In this document: positions 30,231 through 37,907 of the stretch, piece by piece
Layout: each line of letters opens with the position of its first letter
Numbering within the stretch: the stretch's first letter is position 1
Virus record (IMG/VR): IMGVR_UViG_3300023284_001411
Coordinates: 1-64,000 of that record
Reading direction: 5' to 3' (one strand)
Length of the DNA: 64,000 nucleotides
From: a virus
Notes under the pieces: generated by a model
Told to the model about the DNA's origin: nothing
Databases searched by the model: none
Seen by the model: the letters and a program-made list of their open reading frames with translations, nothing else
Position numbers and translations under genes: made by a program

Positions 30231-30634
30231 TCCTCCTCCTCACTGTCAATAGACTTGACCAGGGCAGCGAAGCTCGAGGCCAGGCGGGCCAGGTCGTCCC
30301 GCGTCTGACCGGAGAGCTGCATCCCGTTGATCTCGATGGTGAAGGAAGGCCCATCCAGGAGCTTCCCCTCCCGGAGCTGTACCCACGTGGCAAAGGTCAG
30401 GCCCGACTCCACGAAGGCCTCGAACGTGCCGAGCATGGTCGGCTGGCGAGAGGCCCACGGCGTACCGGTGAAGAGGTTGGCGCCGACGTAAACGTCCTCT
30501 TCGCCGAGCTTCTGCTTCGTGTCCTTAAGGATGATGGCGAAGTCACCTCCCTCCTCGGGCAGGGACTTTGCGATCATGCCCGTGGTGCTGAGTTGGTTGA
30601 TGACCTTGAAGATATCGCCTTGGTGATTGGTCAT
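30227..30634 (-). CDS. Hypothetical soluble protein
   Basis: 135 aa from ATG 30634, taken because it overlaps the upstream stop as ATGA; an ATG at 30646 is possible. Beta strands dominate the centre (DVYVGANLFTGTPWASRQPT, GPSFTIEINGMQLSGQTRDD). The end is an acidic helix, DLARLASSFAALVKSIDSEE. No family recognised. Confidence 0.6.
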   Translation of the reverse strand: MTNHQGDIFKVINQLSTTGMIAKSLPEEGGDFAIILKDTKQKLGEEDVYVGANLFTGTPWASRQPTMLGTFEAFVESGLTFATWVQLREGKLLDGPSFTIEINGMQLSGQTRDDLARLASSFAALVKSIDSEEEE

Positions 30635-30813
30635 TGACAATCCCATCTATCAAGAGCTTTCTGCATAGTCACACTCACAGCGTCCGTCTTTCCCCATTTT
30701 CCTGTAGTGGCGTTAGCCCATACGCGGATAACACAAAAATAGACAACCTTCCTTGGTAAATGGTCAGCTATCCAACGACTTATCTTGTTTTTTCTTTCAT
30801 GCCAGTCAGTCAT
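30631..30813 (-). CDS. Small hypothetical protein
   Basis: 60 aa from ATG 30813 (MTDWHERKNKISRWIADHLP). One strand-rich segment KVVYFCVIRVWANATTGKWG, then a helix (DAVSVTMQKALDRW). Overlaps the previous stop. Function unknown. Confidence 0.55.
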   Translation of the reverse strand: MTDWHERKNKISRWIADHLPRKVVYFCVIRVWANATTGKWGKTDAVSVTMQKALDRWDCQ

Positions 30814-30964
30814 TGGGCACCACGCAGTGAATGGTTGTGTCGAGGCTCTCGATCCTATTGGCCAGGAGCGCGAAGCCCTTCTCGGTGACGTCAGCCAAGC
30901 GCTCAAGGGCGTCGGCTATCCGCTTCACGTCTGCGAGGTAGGTTTCTGTTTCCTTACAGTCCAT
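30806..30964 (-). CDS. Small coiled-coil protein
   Basis: 52 aa from ATG 30964 (MDCKETETYLADVKRIADAL). A single amphipathic helix of about 40 residues with heptad-like Leu/Ile spacing. GAGGAG lies about 15 nt upstream. No family recognised. Confidence 0.45.
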   Translation of the reverse strand: MDCKETETYLADVKRIADALERLADVTEKGFALLANRIESLDTTIHCVVPND

Positions 30965-31182
30965 CGTTCTTCGAGTCTCCTCATAGCCTTCGGTCCGGGT
31001 AAAGCGCCTATACGACGTCTTCGAGTCTCCGTCCAGTATACCACGGCATCTTTCGGTGTATACCCCGATTCCACGAGATTTCGAATCTTCTTCCGCGCCA
31101 GAGAGTCGGTGCTCCAGTAGCGCTTCCGCGCCGGGCGCAGATCGGGGCGCTTGCACTTCTTACCCGCTTGTTTTACCGCCAT
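30925..31182 (-). CDS. Small basic protein
   Basis: 85 aa, very basic: MAVKQAGKKCKRPDLRPARK, then NLVESGYTPKDAVVYWTETR. It overlaps the next gene by 40 nt, long for this phage, so one of the two starts may be misplaced. Possibly nucleic-acid binding. Not recognised. Confidence 0.5.
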   Translation of the reverse strand: MAVKQAGKKCKRPDLRPARKRYWSTDSLARKKIRNLVESGYTPKDAVVYWTETRRRRIGALPGPKAMRRLEERWTVRKQKPTSQT

Positions 31183-31447
31183 CGTCCTTCTTCCTTTCTA
31201 CTTGGCCCTTTGTCGTCACTGTAATATAGCGTTGCCGCTCCTTGAGGAACTCCTTCACATCCACCTTCTGCGTTAGCAGGCCGTCCCGGTAGACAGGGTA
31301 CTCGCCCTCGGCCAGGACGTGGACCTTCCCGTCGATGTCCGTGAACGTCCGGAGCTCGCAGTCCTTACAGGCCCAGGTCCCGGGTCGGGGGCCGAAGGCC
31401 ACGGCCTCCATCGAGCTGCAGTTCCAGCAGACCAGCTCACAACTCAT
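31160..31447 (-). CDS. Zinc-ribbon protein
   Basis: 95 aa. Ribbon CWNCSSMEAVAFGPRPGTWA followed by CKDC at residues ~7-30, then strands (DGKVHVLAEGEYPVYRDG) and a basic C-terminus. Function unknown. Confidence 0.55.
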   Translation of the reverse strand: MSCELVCWNCSSMEAVAFGPRPGTWACKDCELRTFTDIDGKVHVLAEGEYPVYRDGLLTQKVDVKEFLKERQRYITVTTKGQVERKKDDGGKTSG

Positions 31448-31574
31448 CCTTTACCTCCTCCGCGGTCAAGTCTTCATTCTCAAGTTCGGCGTCGTCGGCA
31501 GCGTCCAAGGCTTCGTCCTCGTTCTCCGCTTCGACGAAAGCGATTCGAGTCAGGGTGAGCTTCCACGTCTTCAT
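31437..31574 (-). CDS. 45-aa acidic protein
   Basis: ATG 31574 (MKTWKLTLTRIAFVEAENED). One beta strand then a strongly acidic helix (EALDAADDAELENEDL). Overlaps both neighbours as ATGA-type junctions. It resembles small proteins whose N-terminal strand is W-x-L-T-x-T. Function unknown. Confidence 0.5.
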   Translation of the reverse strand: MKTWKLTLTRIAFVEAENEDEALDAADDAELENEDLTAEEVKDEL

Positions 31575-31774
31575 TTGCGCCGCCTCGCCCCGCAGCCGTC
31601 GCAGCGGCGAAGGCCCGGGGTTAGTTTGGTGGCGCAGTGTCGGCAATGGGATTTAATCACCACCAAGGGAAAGGGGCCGACTGATTTGGGCAAGCCCAGC
31701 AGCCACTCGGCCACGAACGCCAGGATAATGAAATAGATCAGACCAAAAACAACAATCCATCCAGGACCAATCAT
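31571..31774 (-). CDS. Membrane protein with zinc ribbon
   Basis: 67 aa from ATG 31774. Transmembrane helix GWIVVFGLIYFIILAFVAEW, then a C-terminal ribbon CRHCATKL...CDGCGARRRK. Overlaps both neighbours. Function unknown. Confidence 0.6.
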   Translation of the reverse strand: MIGPGWIVVFGLIYFIILAFVAEWLLGLPKSVGPFPLVVIKSHCRHCATKLTPGLRRCDGCGARRRK

Positions 31775-32064
31775 GCGCCCGCCTCCTCGGCCTTGCGGTA
31801 GAGGAGCTCGGCCAGGGCCTTCGCGGTCTCGGGGAGGAACCAAACCCTCGTGCCGTCGGCCAAACAGAGCACGACGCGCCCGGTCGACCCATCAAGGGCC
31901 ACTGACGCAGCCGCGCAGGAAGGAATCCCCTCCAGCGCGGCGTCAATAGCTTGTTTCGCGTTTATGGCGTCCGCCTCGGCCCGGTAACGATCAAGAACGG
32001 CCTTCTGCTTCTTGAGGATCTCAGCCTCGGCCTCGGCCCTGAAGTCTCGAAAGAAATCACCCAT
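31771..32064 (-). CDS. Hypothetical protein with N-terminal coiled coil
   Basis: 97 aa. Residues 1-45 are a charged helix (DFRAEAEAEILKKQKAVLDR). Then a small beta domain (ASVALDGSTGRVVLCLADGT, RVWFLPETAKALAELLYRKA). No family recognised. Confidence 0.55.
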   Translation of the reverse strand: MGDFFRDFRAEAEAEILKKQKAVLDRYRAEADAINAKQAIDAALEGIPSCAAASVALDGSTGRVVLCLADGTRVWFLPETAKALAELLYRKAEEAGA

Positions 32065-32263
32065 TGTCGTCCTCCTCCATCAGGTCAAAGCCGTCAGCCA
32101 GTTGGTCGTCGTAGCACGCTGGCTCATACCGAGCGTCCTCGGGCTCGAGGGTCGCGACGGCATGCGCCTCGTCGAGGCACCGCATCGCAGCCTCGGAAAA
32201 CTCGCTTCTGTGAACGCCGCCACAGTAAGGGCAGAGGCTACTCTCCCTCGTCTGCGTCGTCAT
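32057..32263 (-). CDS. Small zinc-binding-type protein
   Basis: 68 aa. The N-terminus LCPYCGGVHRSEFSEAAMRC suggests a C-x-x-C ... H ... C site. The C-terminus is very acidic (DLMEEDDNG). Overlaps both neighbours. Function unknown. Confidence 0.5.
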   Translation of the reverse strand: MTTQTRESSLCPYCGGVHRSEFSEAAMRCLDEAHAVATLEPEDARYEPACYDDQLADGFDLMEEDDNG

Positions 32264-32684
32264 TTGTGAACTCCTCTCTCCACTCTTTCTCAGTGTCGCA
32301 CGGCTTCTCGACGATCAGCACGCCGCCGTTGAAGGTCGCGTCGATCGGGGACTTGTCCTTGTACGCGGGGTTGTGGCGCTTGACATGCATTGCAAGTAGC
32401 GATCCATCGAACCTTCGGATATGGCCACAGACCTTGCCGTTGTGAAACTTGGGCTCGTCCCAGCCGTCGACGCCACGCTTGTGGAGCGCAGCCTCCAGGA
32501 CGTTCTCGCAGTAGAAGTTCATTGCGTCGCGCTCGTCATCCTCGAAGTGGGAATCACGCGCTCGCATTCGGCGCAAGGTCCCGTAGCTCATGCCCGCGGC
32601 GCGGGCCGACGGGCCATAGCGGCCGGTTCGCTCGAGCTCGACCAAGTAGGCCTGAATGGTTTTTTCGTCAATCGCTGGATTCAA
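32238..32684 (-). CDS. HTH protein resembling terminase small subunits
   Basis: 148 aa. Residues 8-50 form an HTH (KTIQAYLVELERTGRYGPSA, then RAAGMSYGTLRRMRARDSHF). The middle (MNFYCENVLEAALHKRGVDG) and KRHNPAYKDKSPID match the layout of phage small-terminase-like DNA-binding proteins, whose last conserved part is a K-x-x-x-P-x-x-Y/ydk segment. It lies 14 kb from terL, so it may be a diverged small subunit encoded elsewhere or an unrelated regulator. Confidence 0.5.
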   Translation of the reverse strand: MNPAIDEKTIQAYLVELERTGRYGPSARAAGMSYGTLRRMRARDSHFEDDERDAMNFYCENVLEAALHKRGVDGWDEPKFHNGKVCGHIRRFDGSLLAMHVKRHNPAYKDKSPIDATFNGGVLIVEKPCDTEKEWREEFTNDDADEGE

Positions 32685-32721
32685 TTGTCTCTCCCAAAAA
32701 AAATTATAACTTAACCCAGCA

Positions 32722-33222
32722 CTATGTTACCACACTTTTAGCCAAAAGGTCGGCATAAACGTACTCCTCGCGCCCATGCTCGGGAGGAGGCCTGATCCGC
32801 TGAATGCCCAAGGGGATCTCTTTAAGCGTCGAGAGGACCACCAGTTTGTCGCGGTCGCGCCGGAAAATACGGGCGCTAACCTTCTTCTCGTTCAGAAGCT
32901 TCTTGATCCGGTCGCGAATGTACCTGGACGTCACAGCCTCATCGAGCATCCGGGCCTGCTGCCGAAAGCGTATGCGGCTCTTCGTCCGTGGGTTGCCGGT
33001 GTCGTCTGACTTGACCCGTAGGGCGGCGGCCACGTCGGCGAACCTGTAAAACTTCAGGGAGCCCATGGTGAAATAAGGAACGGTGTCAAGGAGTATATAA
33101 GGGTTCCCGTAACGGTTCAGGCCCAACGCTCCAAGCACGTCGGGCCGAGTACCCACAGGGAATGCGATCGTTAAAGCCTGAAACTGTCGTAAGTTCTTGC
33201 CTGTTATCTTTATAATTCTCAT
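32722..33222 (-). CDS. Unrecognised basic protein
   Basis: 166 aa, first gene after an AT-rich intergenic region. N-terminus MRIIKITGKNLRQFQALTIA, centre FADVAAALRVKSDDTGNPRT (an HTH-like helix pair is possible) and a basic helix-rich C-terminal half (SRYIRDRIKKLLNEKKVSAR). Probably nucleic-acid binding. The CAGCAAAGA direct repeat lies directly before the start. Family unknown. Confidence 0.55.
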   Translation of the reverse strand: MRIIKITGKNLRQFQALTIAFPVGTRPDVLGALGLNRYGNPYILLDTVPYFTMGSLKFYRFADVAAALRVKSDDTGNPRTKSRIRFRQQARMLDEAVTSRYIRDRIKKLLNEKKVSARIFRRDRDKLVVLSTLKEIPLGIQRIRPPPEHGREEYVYADLLAKSVVT

Positions 33223-33445
33223 AATTATCTTTGCTGGTCTTTGCTGGAAAACAGGATTCTCAAAGTCGTAAGCCCAAGTGGCGTCACGCCCCCCGGGGAA
33301 AAAACTTTACTTACTTTAAACTTATATAGATGTTGTGGGGTAAAATATAATAAACATTTATACACCCCCTGTAAACCCTGTGTCTATAAACTTAGGGGGT
33401 AAAGTTATGAAGTGAATAAAGATCTGAGCCGTAACTCCAACAAAA
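33223..33445 (-). promoter_or_regulatory. AT-rich intergenic region with inverted and direct repeats
   Basis: The longest AT-rich stretch in the window. On the minus strand CCCCCT and AGGGGG are 23 nt apart around TTTATAGACACAGGGTTTAC. Then come TATAAATGTTTATTATATTT, a -10-like TATATAAG and a CAGCAAAGAC/CAGCAAAGAT direct repeat. No convincing -35. A promoter with operators or a replication start site could each explain it. Confidence 0.4.
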
Positions 33446-33997
33446 CTACCGATTCGTCTTTTGGTCACACTTCACTACCTTCCAGGCGTCGATCGGCCCC
33501 GAGTATAGATCCACGAACACCGCCCGCACGCGCCGCTCGAATTCGTCCGGCGACACTACATCCGTGAGTGTGAATTCTTCGGGCACTTCCCCACCCTCAT
33601 AGAGCGCCTCGTCTGCGAGCTCGAGCATGCCCACGGGGTCCAGGAAGGCCGCCAGCGTCCCCGCTGTATGCCGCTCGACCTCGTAGAGGCAGTAGTCATG
33701 CGGGTGTCCTGGCGCCCCTTCTCCGGCCAGTAGGGCCTCTAACCAGGCATTGTGGACCTCCCAAGCCTCCTCCGGCGTCGCGAATGTCACCTCACATGAC
33801 ATGAATCCAGCGTATTTCTCGTCGACCACGTACCGAGGCCCCTTGGCCGGTGCCGCTGGCAGTTGGCCAAGGACCCACTGCAACGATCCTTGGCGCGCCG
33901 TCAGCCGATGCCATTCGGGCGATCCGGCGACGGCCCTATCAGCCATATCCCCTATTCGGTCCCATTCCTTCTCAATCGTCCTTCGTAAGTCGTCCAT
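33446..33997 (-). CDS. Unrecognised soluble protein
   Basis: 183 aa from ATG 33997 (MDDLRRTIEKEWDRIGDMAD), overlapping the membrane-protein gene by 26 nt. A helical N-terminus precedes VDEKYAGFMSCEVTFATPEE and HDYCLYEVERHTAGTLAAFL. No catalytic signature recognised. It is the last gene before the AT-rich region. Confidence 0.6.
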   Translation of the reverse strand: MDDLRRTIEKEWDRIGDMADRAVAGSPEWHRLTARQGSLQWVLGQLPAAPAKGPRYVVDEKYAGFMSCEVTFATPEEAWEVHNAWLEALLAGEGAPGHPHDYCLYEVERHTAGTLAAFLDPVGMLELADEALYEGGEVPEEFTLTDVVSPDEFERRVRAVFVDLYSGPIDAWKVVKCDQKTNR

Positions 33998-34253
33998 CGT
34001 CCTTCCTCCAATAGTAAAGCGCCAGCGCCAGCCACACAGTAGTGGCCGCAAAGGCCCCAAGCCCGCCCCAAAATGAATTCCACTGGGCGAGGGAGGGGTA
34101 GTAAAAGAGATTCCAAACGCTCCATACCCAGAAAAACCCAATCGCCACCAGCGACACCCCGCGAAGCCCGCGGTCCAGCCAGATCCGCCGCACGTTCAGG
34201 AGAACAAACAGCCCGCCAGAGAGCTCGAACAGGCTGTTCACGAGATCATGCAT
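33972..34253 (-). CDS. Three-span membrane protein (phage-conserved)
   Basis: 93 aa. Hydrophobic spans at ~7-21, ~33-53 and ~60-80. Conserved-looking residues LNVRRIWLDRGLRGVSLVAI, FFWVWSVWNLFYYPSLAQW and NSFWGG are shared with a small membrane protein family common in phages. The L-R-G-V-S-x-x-x-x-x-F segment resembles one PQ-loop repeat, but there is no duplicate. Function unknown; lysis timing or superinfection exclusion are possibilities. Confidence 0.6.
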   Translation of the reverse strand: MHDLVNSLFELSGGLFVLLNVRRIWLDRGLRGVSLVAIGFFWVWSVWNLFYYPSLAQWNSFWGGLGAFAATTVWLALALYYWRKDDGRLTKDD

Positions 34254-34545
34254 CGCCCAAGAAAATGAAAGCGGAGGGGCTGAAGTTCACTTCCCGCAGT
34301 TCTTTGTCAAACTGTGCCTTGAGTTCTTCAGAGAAGGTCCTGGCCACTACCCCTATAAAGTCGACACCAGCGGTCATGAAGTCTGTAACTATGCTGACGT
34401 CCGCGCCGCGAAGTATGACGTCCTTCCCTTCCCGGTCGACGTCTTGGAGACGTTTCAACAGCTCATGCGGAGGGGTGTAAAGGAGGATTGCCGCGGCGCG
34501 CTGTACTTTCTCGTCAAGGGTGATGGTCAGATCAGGGACTTTCAT
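34246..34545 (-). CDS. Hypothetical soluble protein
   Basis: 99 aa, start ATG overlapping the previous stop. Sequence MKVPDLTITLDEKVQRAAAI then LLYTPPHELLKRLQDVDREG. Alternating helix/strand pattern. No family recognised. Confidence 0.55.
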   Translation of the reverse strand: MKVPDLTITLDEKVQRAAAILLYTPPHELLKRLQDVDREGKDVILRGADVSIVTDFMTAGVDFIGVVARTFSEELKAQFDKELREVNFSPSAFIFLGDA

Positions 34546-34688
34546 TTCCTTTTCTCCAAATCTAATAGTCGGCCGTGGGCCGTGTCCAGTCGCTCGTGAA
34601 TCATCTTGATGCGACCGTTTGTCAAACGGTCATTGAGGAGGATGTAGACGACAAGGAGCGCCAGCCCCAGAAATGTTACTGCGTCCAT
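34542..34688 (-). CDS. 48-aa single-span membrane protein
   Basis: ATG 34688 starts inside the end of the preceding gene. MDAVTFLGLALLVVYILLND gives one N-terminal membrane helix, followed by a charged amphipathic helix (MIHERLDTAHGRLLDLEKRK). It ends with ATGA overlap into the next gene. Function unknown. Confidence 0.5.
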   Translation of the reverse strand: MDAVTFLGLALLVVYILLNDRLTNGRIKMIHERLDTAHGRLLDLEKRK

Positions 34689-34900
34689 GCTCGCACCTCC
34701 CCTATCACATCAACCCGCTCCACGTCCGTCGCGTCGCCCCAGCTTGCCGTCTCTCCATTAATCAGTTTCACGGTATTGAGTGACGAAACACTGGGCAACG
34801 TCCGCATCCAGACATCCCCGTTTTTTTCACGGAAACAGTCCCCGGGCAGCAGCGCCCCGACCGTCGTCCATGCTCCTCTGGGCGCTTTTCGAATCTTCAT
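34676..34900 (-). CDS. Small beta-rich protein
   Basis: 74 aa. MKIRKAPRGAWTTVGALLPG, then DCFREKNGDVWMRTLPS and ATDVERVDVIGEVRAWTQ. The strand pattern looks like a small SH3-like barrel. The L-x-x-G-D-x-F...G-x-x-W-M-R pattern is common in small phage proteins. Function unknown. Confidence 0.55.
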   Translation of the reverse strand: MKIRKAPRGAWTTVGALLPGDCFREKNGDVWMRTLPSVSSLNTVKLINGETASWGDATDVERVDVIGEVRAWTQ

Positions 34901-36753
34901 TAAACCAATCCTCCTTTCTCGAAGGGGTTCACCGACGGCGGTTGGTAGGAGACCATAGGCGTCTCAGGACTTATCGACAGTCGGCAAGGCTCATCCCGCA
35001 TCGGGTGCTGGGCGTGCGGCGACCACTTCTTTTTTAGGCCTGCAGCAATCCTCTCAAGAATCGTCCGGGTGTCTCCGACTACGTTTTGAAGCTCGATGGT
35101 GATATCACTCGTCCCAGATCCAAAGTCGCATTCCGTTCGTAGAGCGACAGCATTTGGGTAGAGTAGATGTACAAGTTGGAGCTGATTCGGCCCGTTCGAC
35201 ATCTCGCGGAGGGCCTTTATGTGTTCTGCCGCTGCCTCCATGTGGGCCTGAACATCCGCGGGGGTCGACACCGCCTCGTAGTGTGCCGACCACTCGACAT
35301 CGTCCGCCGACGATGTTGGTGCGACGCCGTGCTCCGGGCAGTCGGCCGACTGCCCCGGTGGACAGCCGTGCTCGACACAAGTGCATTTGTCGCCGTGCAT
35401 CTGGCATTCGGCCTTGGACCCAGGCTCGTCCCCAAAGGTCCCGGTCGCGATGCAGACGCACTCTGGGTCGGAGTTCGGAAGTCCACAGCACGCACAGTCA
35501 TCCTCGTGCCGGGCCTCGCACGGGATGACCTTGTCCATCCACCCGTACTCGTGGTCCCCCATGTCGTATAGGAGAGTGTTTGACACCTTCACTCCACAGA
35601 TGCTACAAGAAGTCTCATCCGTGTCGTCTCCTATCCAGTCGTGCTCATACTCACCCGATCGCCCGGGCACGACGACGTCGAGGAAGTGTAGGCAAGCGGC
35701 GTTGTACATATGGATGTCCACCGTACGCTTTATACCACTCGCTCTGACGGACACATTACCACAAACCGATACCAGCTTATCATCCTTTGGCCCCCAGGCC
35801 ATGGTGAGGTTCAGGTTCCGCTGGCACTCCTCGGGGAACTCATCGCGGATCGCCGTGTACGACTGCTCCTTGAAGTACGACGCCGCGAGCTCGAAGTCCT
35901 TCTTGCCGATGGGTCGGCTGCCCCACCCCTCGAATTCAATCTGCACGGGGTTGCCGCTGTAAGGTAGCTTCTTGGCCAGCTGCTCCTTGAGGCACTGCTT
36001 TGCGTGCTCGTCCGGGGCCTGCCGCATGACGCGCTCGAACGCACCGCGCTTGCCGCCACCGCCGTACGCCATCATGAGCTTATCCTCCTTGGCCTTCGTC
36101 CTTTGGCGCTTCTTCTCTATCTCCCGGCCCTTGAACCCGGTACATGCCGGGTCCGCCAGGGAGAGACCGCAGATGATACACTGCGAGCCGCTGAATTTGT
36201 CCATGCTCCTTCGACGATGGCATGATAAGGCGGCGCGATGCGACGCTTCCCACTCTTTATGGGATAGCACCCCGTCGGGACGGAACGGCTTCCCGTTGAA
36301 GTCCGTCGGGACCTCGGGGAACTCAGTCTTTTCTTTTACAGGCGCTTTCGTCTGCCAATACCACCGCGCCTCGTTCCAGGTCTTCATGTCGAAGCAAGCG
36401 GTCCGGTTTATAAGTTGGTCGTCAGGGCATGAACCCAAGATGACTTCGATCACGTTCCCTGCTCTGGGTGGTTTGCTGAGCTCCTTCTGTAAGGCTTGCT
36501 GCTCCATCGGGGTATTGGCCTTTGCCAGTACGCGGTCGAACGAGGCCTTCGTCACCTTCTCCTCGAAGTCGGCATCGCGCTCGTGAACGTAGCCGGTCGC
36601 TGGCGCCGGCACATCTTCGCGGTACTCCTTCGCCGCGTCTCCGCGGAGGTATAGGGTGACGCCCTCGTGAACCGCACATTCGGCCGTGTGCATGTCCGCG
36701 GTGATGGTCGACGGGTCGTACAGTAAACAGCGGCAATTGCATTGACTCATCAA
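34900..36753 (-). CDS. Large multi-zinc protein with C-x-C-R-C-L-L-x-D-P module
   Basis: 617 aa. The N-terminus QCNCRCLLYDPSTITADMHT followed by AECA is shared with two smaller proteins of this phage. Further Cys/His clusters: CIICGLSLADPACTGFKG (~192), CSICGVKVSN (~385) and a long Cys-rich stretch at ~420-480 (CACCGLPNSDPECVCIATG, CQMHGDKCTCVEHGCPPGQ). The intervening acidic/basic segments are unassigned. It is the largest protein of the early region. Probably an RNA- or protein-binding factor acting on the host; this is inference. Confidence 0.6.
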   Translation of the reverse strand: MMSQCNCRCLLYDPSTITADMHTAECAVHEGVTLYLRGDAAKEYREDVPAPATGYVHERDADFEEKVTKASFDRVLAKANTPMEQQALQKELSKPPRAGNVIEVILGSCPDDQLINRTACFDMKTWNEARWYWQTKAPVKEKTEFPEVPTDFNGKPFRPDGVLSHKEWEASHRAALSCHRRRSMDKFSGSQCIICGLSLADPACTGFKGREIEKKRQRTKAKEDKLMMAYGGGGKRGAFERVMRQAPDEHAKQCLKEQLAKKLPYSGNPVQIEFEGWGSRPIGKKDFELAASYFKEQSYTAIRDEFPEECQRNLNLTMAWGPKDDKLVSVCGNVSVRASGIKRTVDIHMYNAACLHFLDVVVPGRSGEYEHDWIGDDTDETSCSICGVKVSNTLLYDMGDHEYGWMDKVIPCEARHEDDCACCGLPNSDPECVCIATGTFGDEPGSKAECQMHGDKCTCVEHGCPPGQSADCPEHGVAPTSSADDVEWSAHYEAVSTPADVQAHMEAAAEHIKALREMSNGPNQLQLVHLLYPNAVALRTECDFGSGTSDITIELQNVVGDTRTILERIAAGLKKKWSPHAQHPMRDEPCRLSISPETPMVSYQPPSVNPFEKGGLV

Positions 36754-37043
36754 ATTACTCCTGCTGCCTCGGCTCGCTTGGCAGCTAATTCTGTAAACTC
36801 GGCCTCTATAGTAAGTCCGTCTTGTTCAATATCATACATCCCATCTGGAAGCTCTATTAGCGGGAATACCCCACGATCTTTGAGAGCTCGAGTATAGCTT
36901 GCAGCAACTTCTTTCGCTCGAGTTCCTTCAGGGAACTTGTGTTGGCATTCGGCCAAGAACCCTACAAATTCGTCGAGCAATTTGCGGAGATGAATCTTTT
37001 TCTCCTGGTGATAGTTCTGGGCTGCCGCGTCGAGTCGGTTCAT
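36750..37043 (-). CDS. Hypothetical protein
   Basis: 97 aa, helical N-terminal half (QEKKIHLRKLLDEFVGFLAE) and a C-terminal beta hairpin (LPDGMYDIEQDGLTIEAEFT). ATGA overlaps at both ends. Family not recognised. Confidence 0.6.
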   Translation of the reverse strand: MNRLDAAAQNYHQEKKIHLRKLLDEFVGFLAECQHKFPEGTRAKEVAASYTRALKDRGVFPLIELPDGMYDIEQDGLTIEAEFTELAAKRAEAAGVI

Positions 37044-37402
37044 TGCGGAACCTCCAATTCGAATTTTTCGGCAAATCTACTTGTGGCATTTTCGAACTCT
37101 TCAGGCGACCATTTGCCTCCCAAATCATCGGCGAGGTTGTCGTGGAGTGTGTTCTGAGCAGCTGTAAGAAAAGATATGTCGTCTTCGGTAGTCCATAGGC
37201 CCGTGAGTATTCCTACATTCTTAATCGACCCTATGCCGTCGTCGAAGTTGGGTTGGTACTTGTCGTCCGGGATTAGAAAGCCGACGGCGCACCTTAGCCC
37301 GTTGCAACCACGGTAACAGCAACCATCACTCTCGTCGAAGCTAAACTTCTTCTGGGCTCGCAGGCCTCGGACCATCGTGTCGAACATCTCTTGTCGGGTC
37401 AT
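37040..37402 (-). CDS. Tandem paralogue A (MTRQE-x-FDT family)
   Basis: 120 aa from ATG 37402. MTRQEMFDTMVRGLRAQKKF and GCCYRGCNGLRCAVGFLIPD are nearly the same as in the adjacent gene upstream, so this is a recent tandem duplication with divergence. Helical C-terminus, LTAAQNTLHDNLADDLGGKW. Similar proteins occur widely in phages without assigned function. Confidence 0.65.
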   Translation of the reverse strand: MTRQEMFDTMVRGLRAQKKFSFDESDGCCYRGCNGLRCAVGFLIPDDKYQPNFDDGIGSIKNVGILTGLWTTEDDISFLTAAQNTLHDNLADDLGGKWSPEEFENATSRFAEKFELEVPQ

Positions 37403-37746
37403 GGCACCTCCAATACTTCGGCTTTGGCGAAATCGATAACGGCCTGCTCGAAGCCCGACCAGTCTTTTTTGAGTCCATCGTGTATGCAACCTTGCATCTC
37501 TGCAAGGAAGCGGGCGTCAGAGCTTGTTCTGTCGATGCCCAAGGCCCCAGCAACTCGATCGGAGTTGACGGGCGAACATTGCTCCATAAGGATATCGTAT
37601 TTCTCATCGGGGATCAGGAAGCCGATGGCGCACTTCCGCCCCTCTGGTCCGCGATAGACGCAGAAGCCGGACACTTCACAGACAGACGGCCCACCCTGGG
37701 CACGCAGCCCACGCACGGAGGTATCAAACCATTCTTGACGGGTCAT
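37399..37746 (-). CDS. Tandem paralogue B (MTRQE-x-FDT family)
   Basis: 115 aa from ATG 37746, overlapping the previous stop. MTRQEWFDTSVRGLRAQGGP, then CVYRGPEGRKCAIGFLIPDE and ARFLAEMQGCIHDGLKKDWS. Same order of motifs as paralogue A (Y-R-G, C-A-x-G-F-L-I-P-D-x-K-Y, L-x-x-x-Q). Function unknown. Confidence 0.65.
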   Translation of the reverse strand: MTRQEWFDTSVRGLRAQGGPSVCEVSGFCVYRGPEGRKCAIGFLIPDEKYDILMEQCSPVNSDRVAGALGIDRTSSDARFLAEMQGCIHDGLKKDWSGFEQAVIDFAKAEVLEVP

Positions 37747-37907
37747 CGTATTCCTTTCACGAGACGCACAATGGCGATCATGGAGATGACGCAAATGGTG
37801 GTCAACCCCACTCCGCGCAGGATGTCGTCGAAGTATAGGTAAGTCAGGTAATCGTCGAAGCAACGCTCGGCAACCTCGATCGCTTTCAATGCAACTTCAG
37901 TCATCAT
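37743..37907 (-). CDS. 54-aa single-span membrane protein
   Basis: ATG ATG at 37907/37904. MMTEVALKAIEVAERCFDDY, then LGLTTICVISMIAIVRLVKG-type hydrophobic segment near the C-terminus. Tail-anchored topology. Overlaps both neighbours. Function unknown. Confidence 0.5.
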   Translation of the reverse strand: MMTEVALKAIEVAERCFDDYLTYLYFDDILRGVGLTTICVISMIAIVRLVKGIR

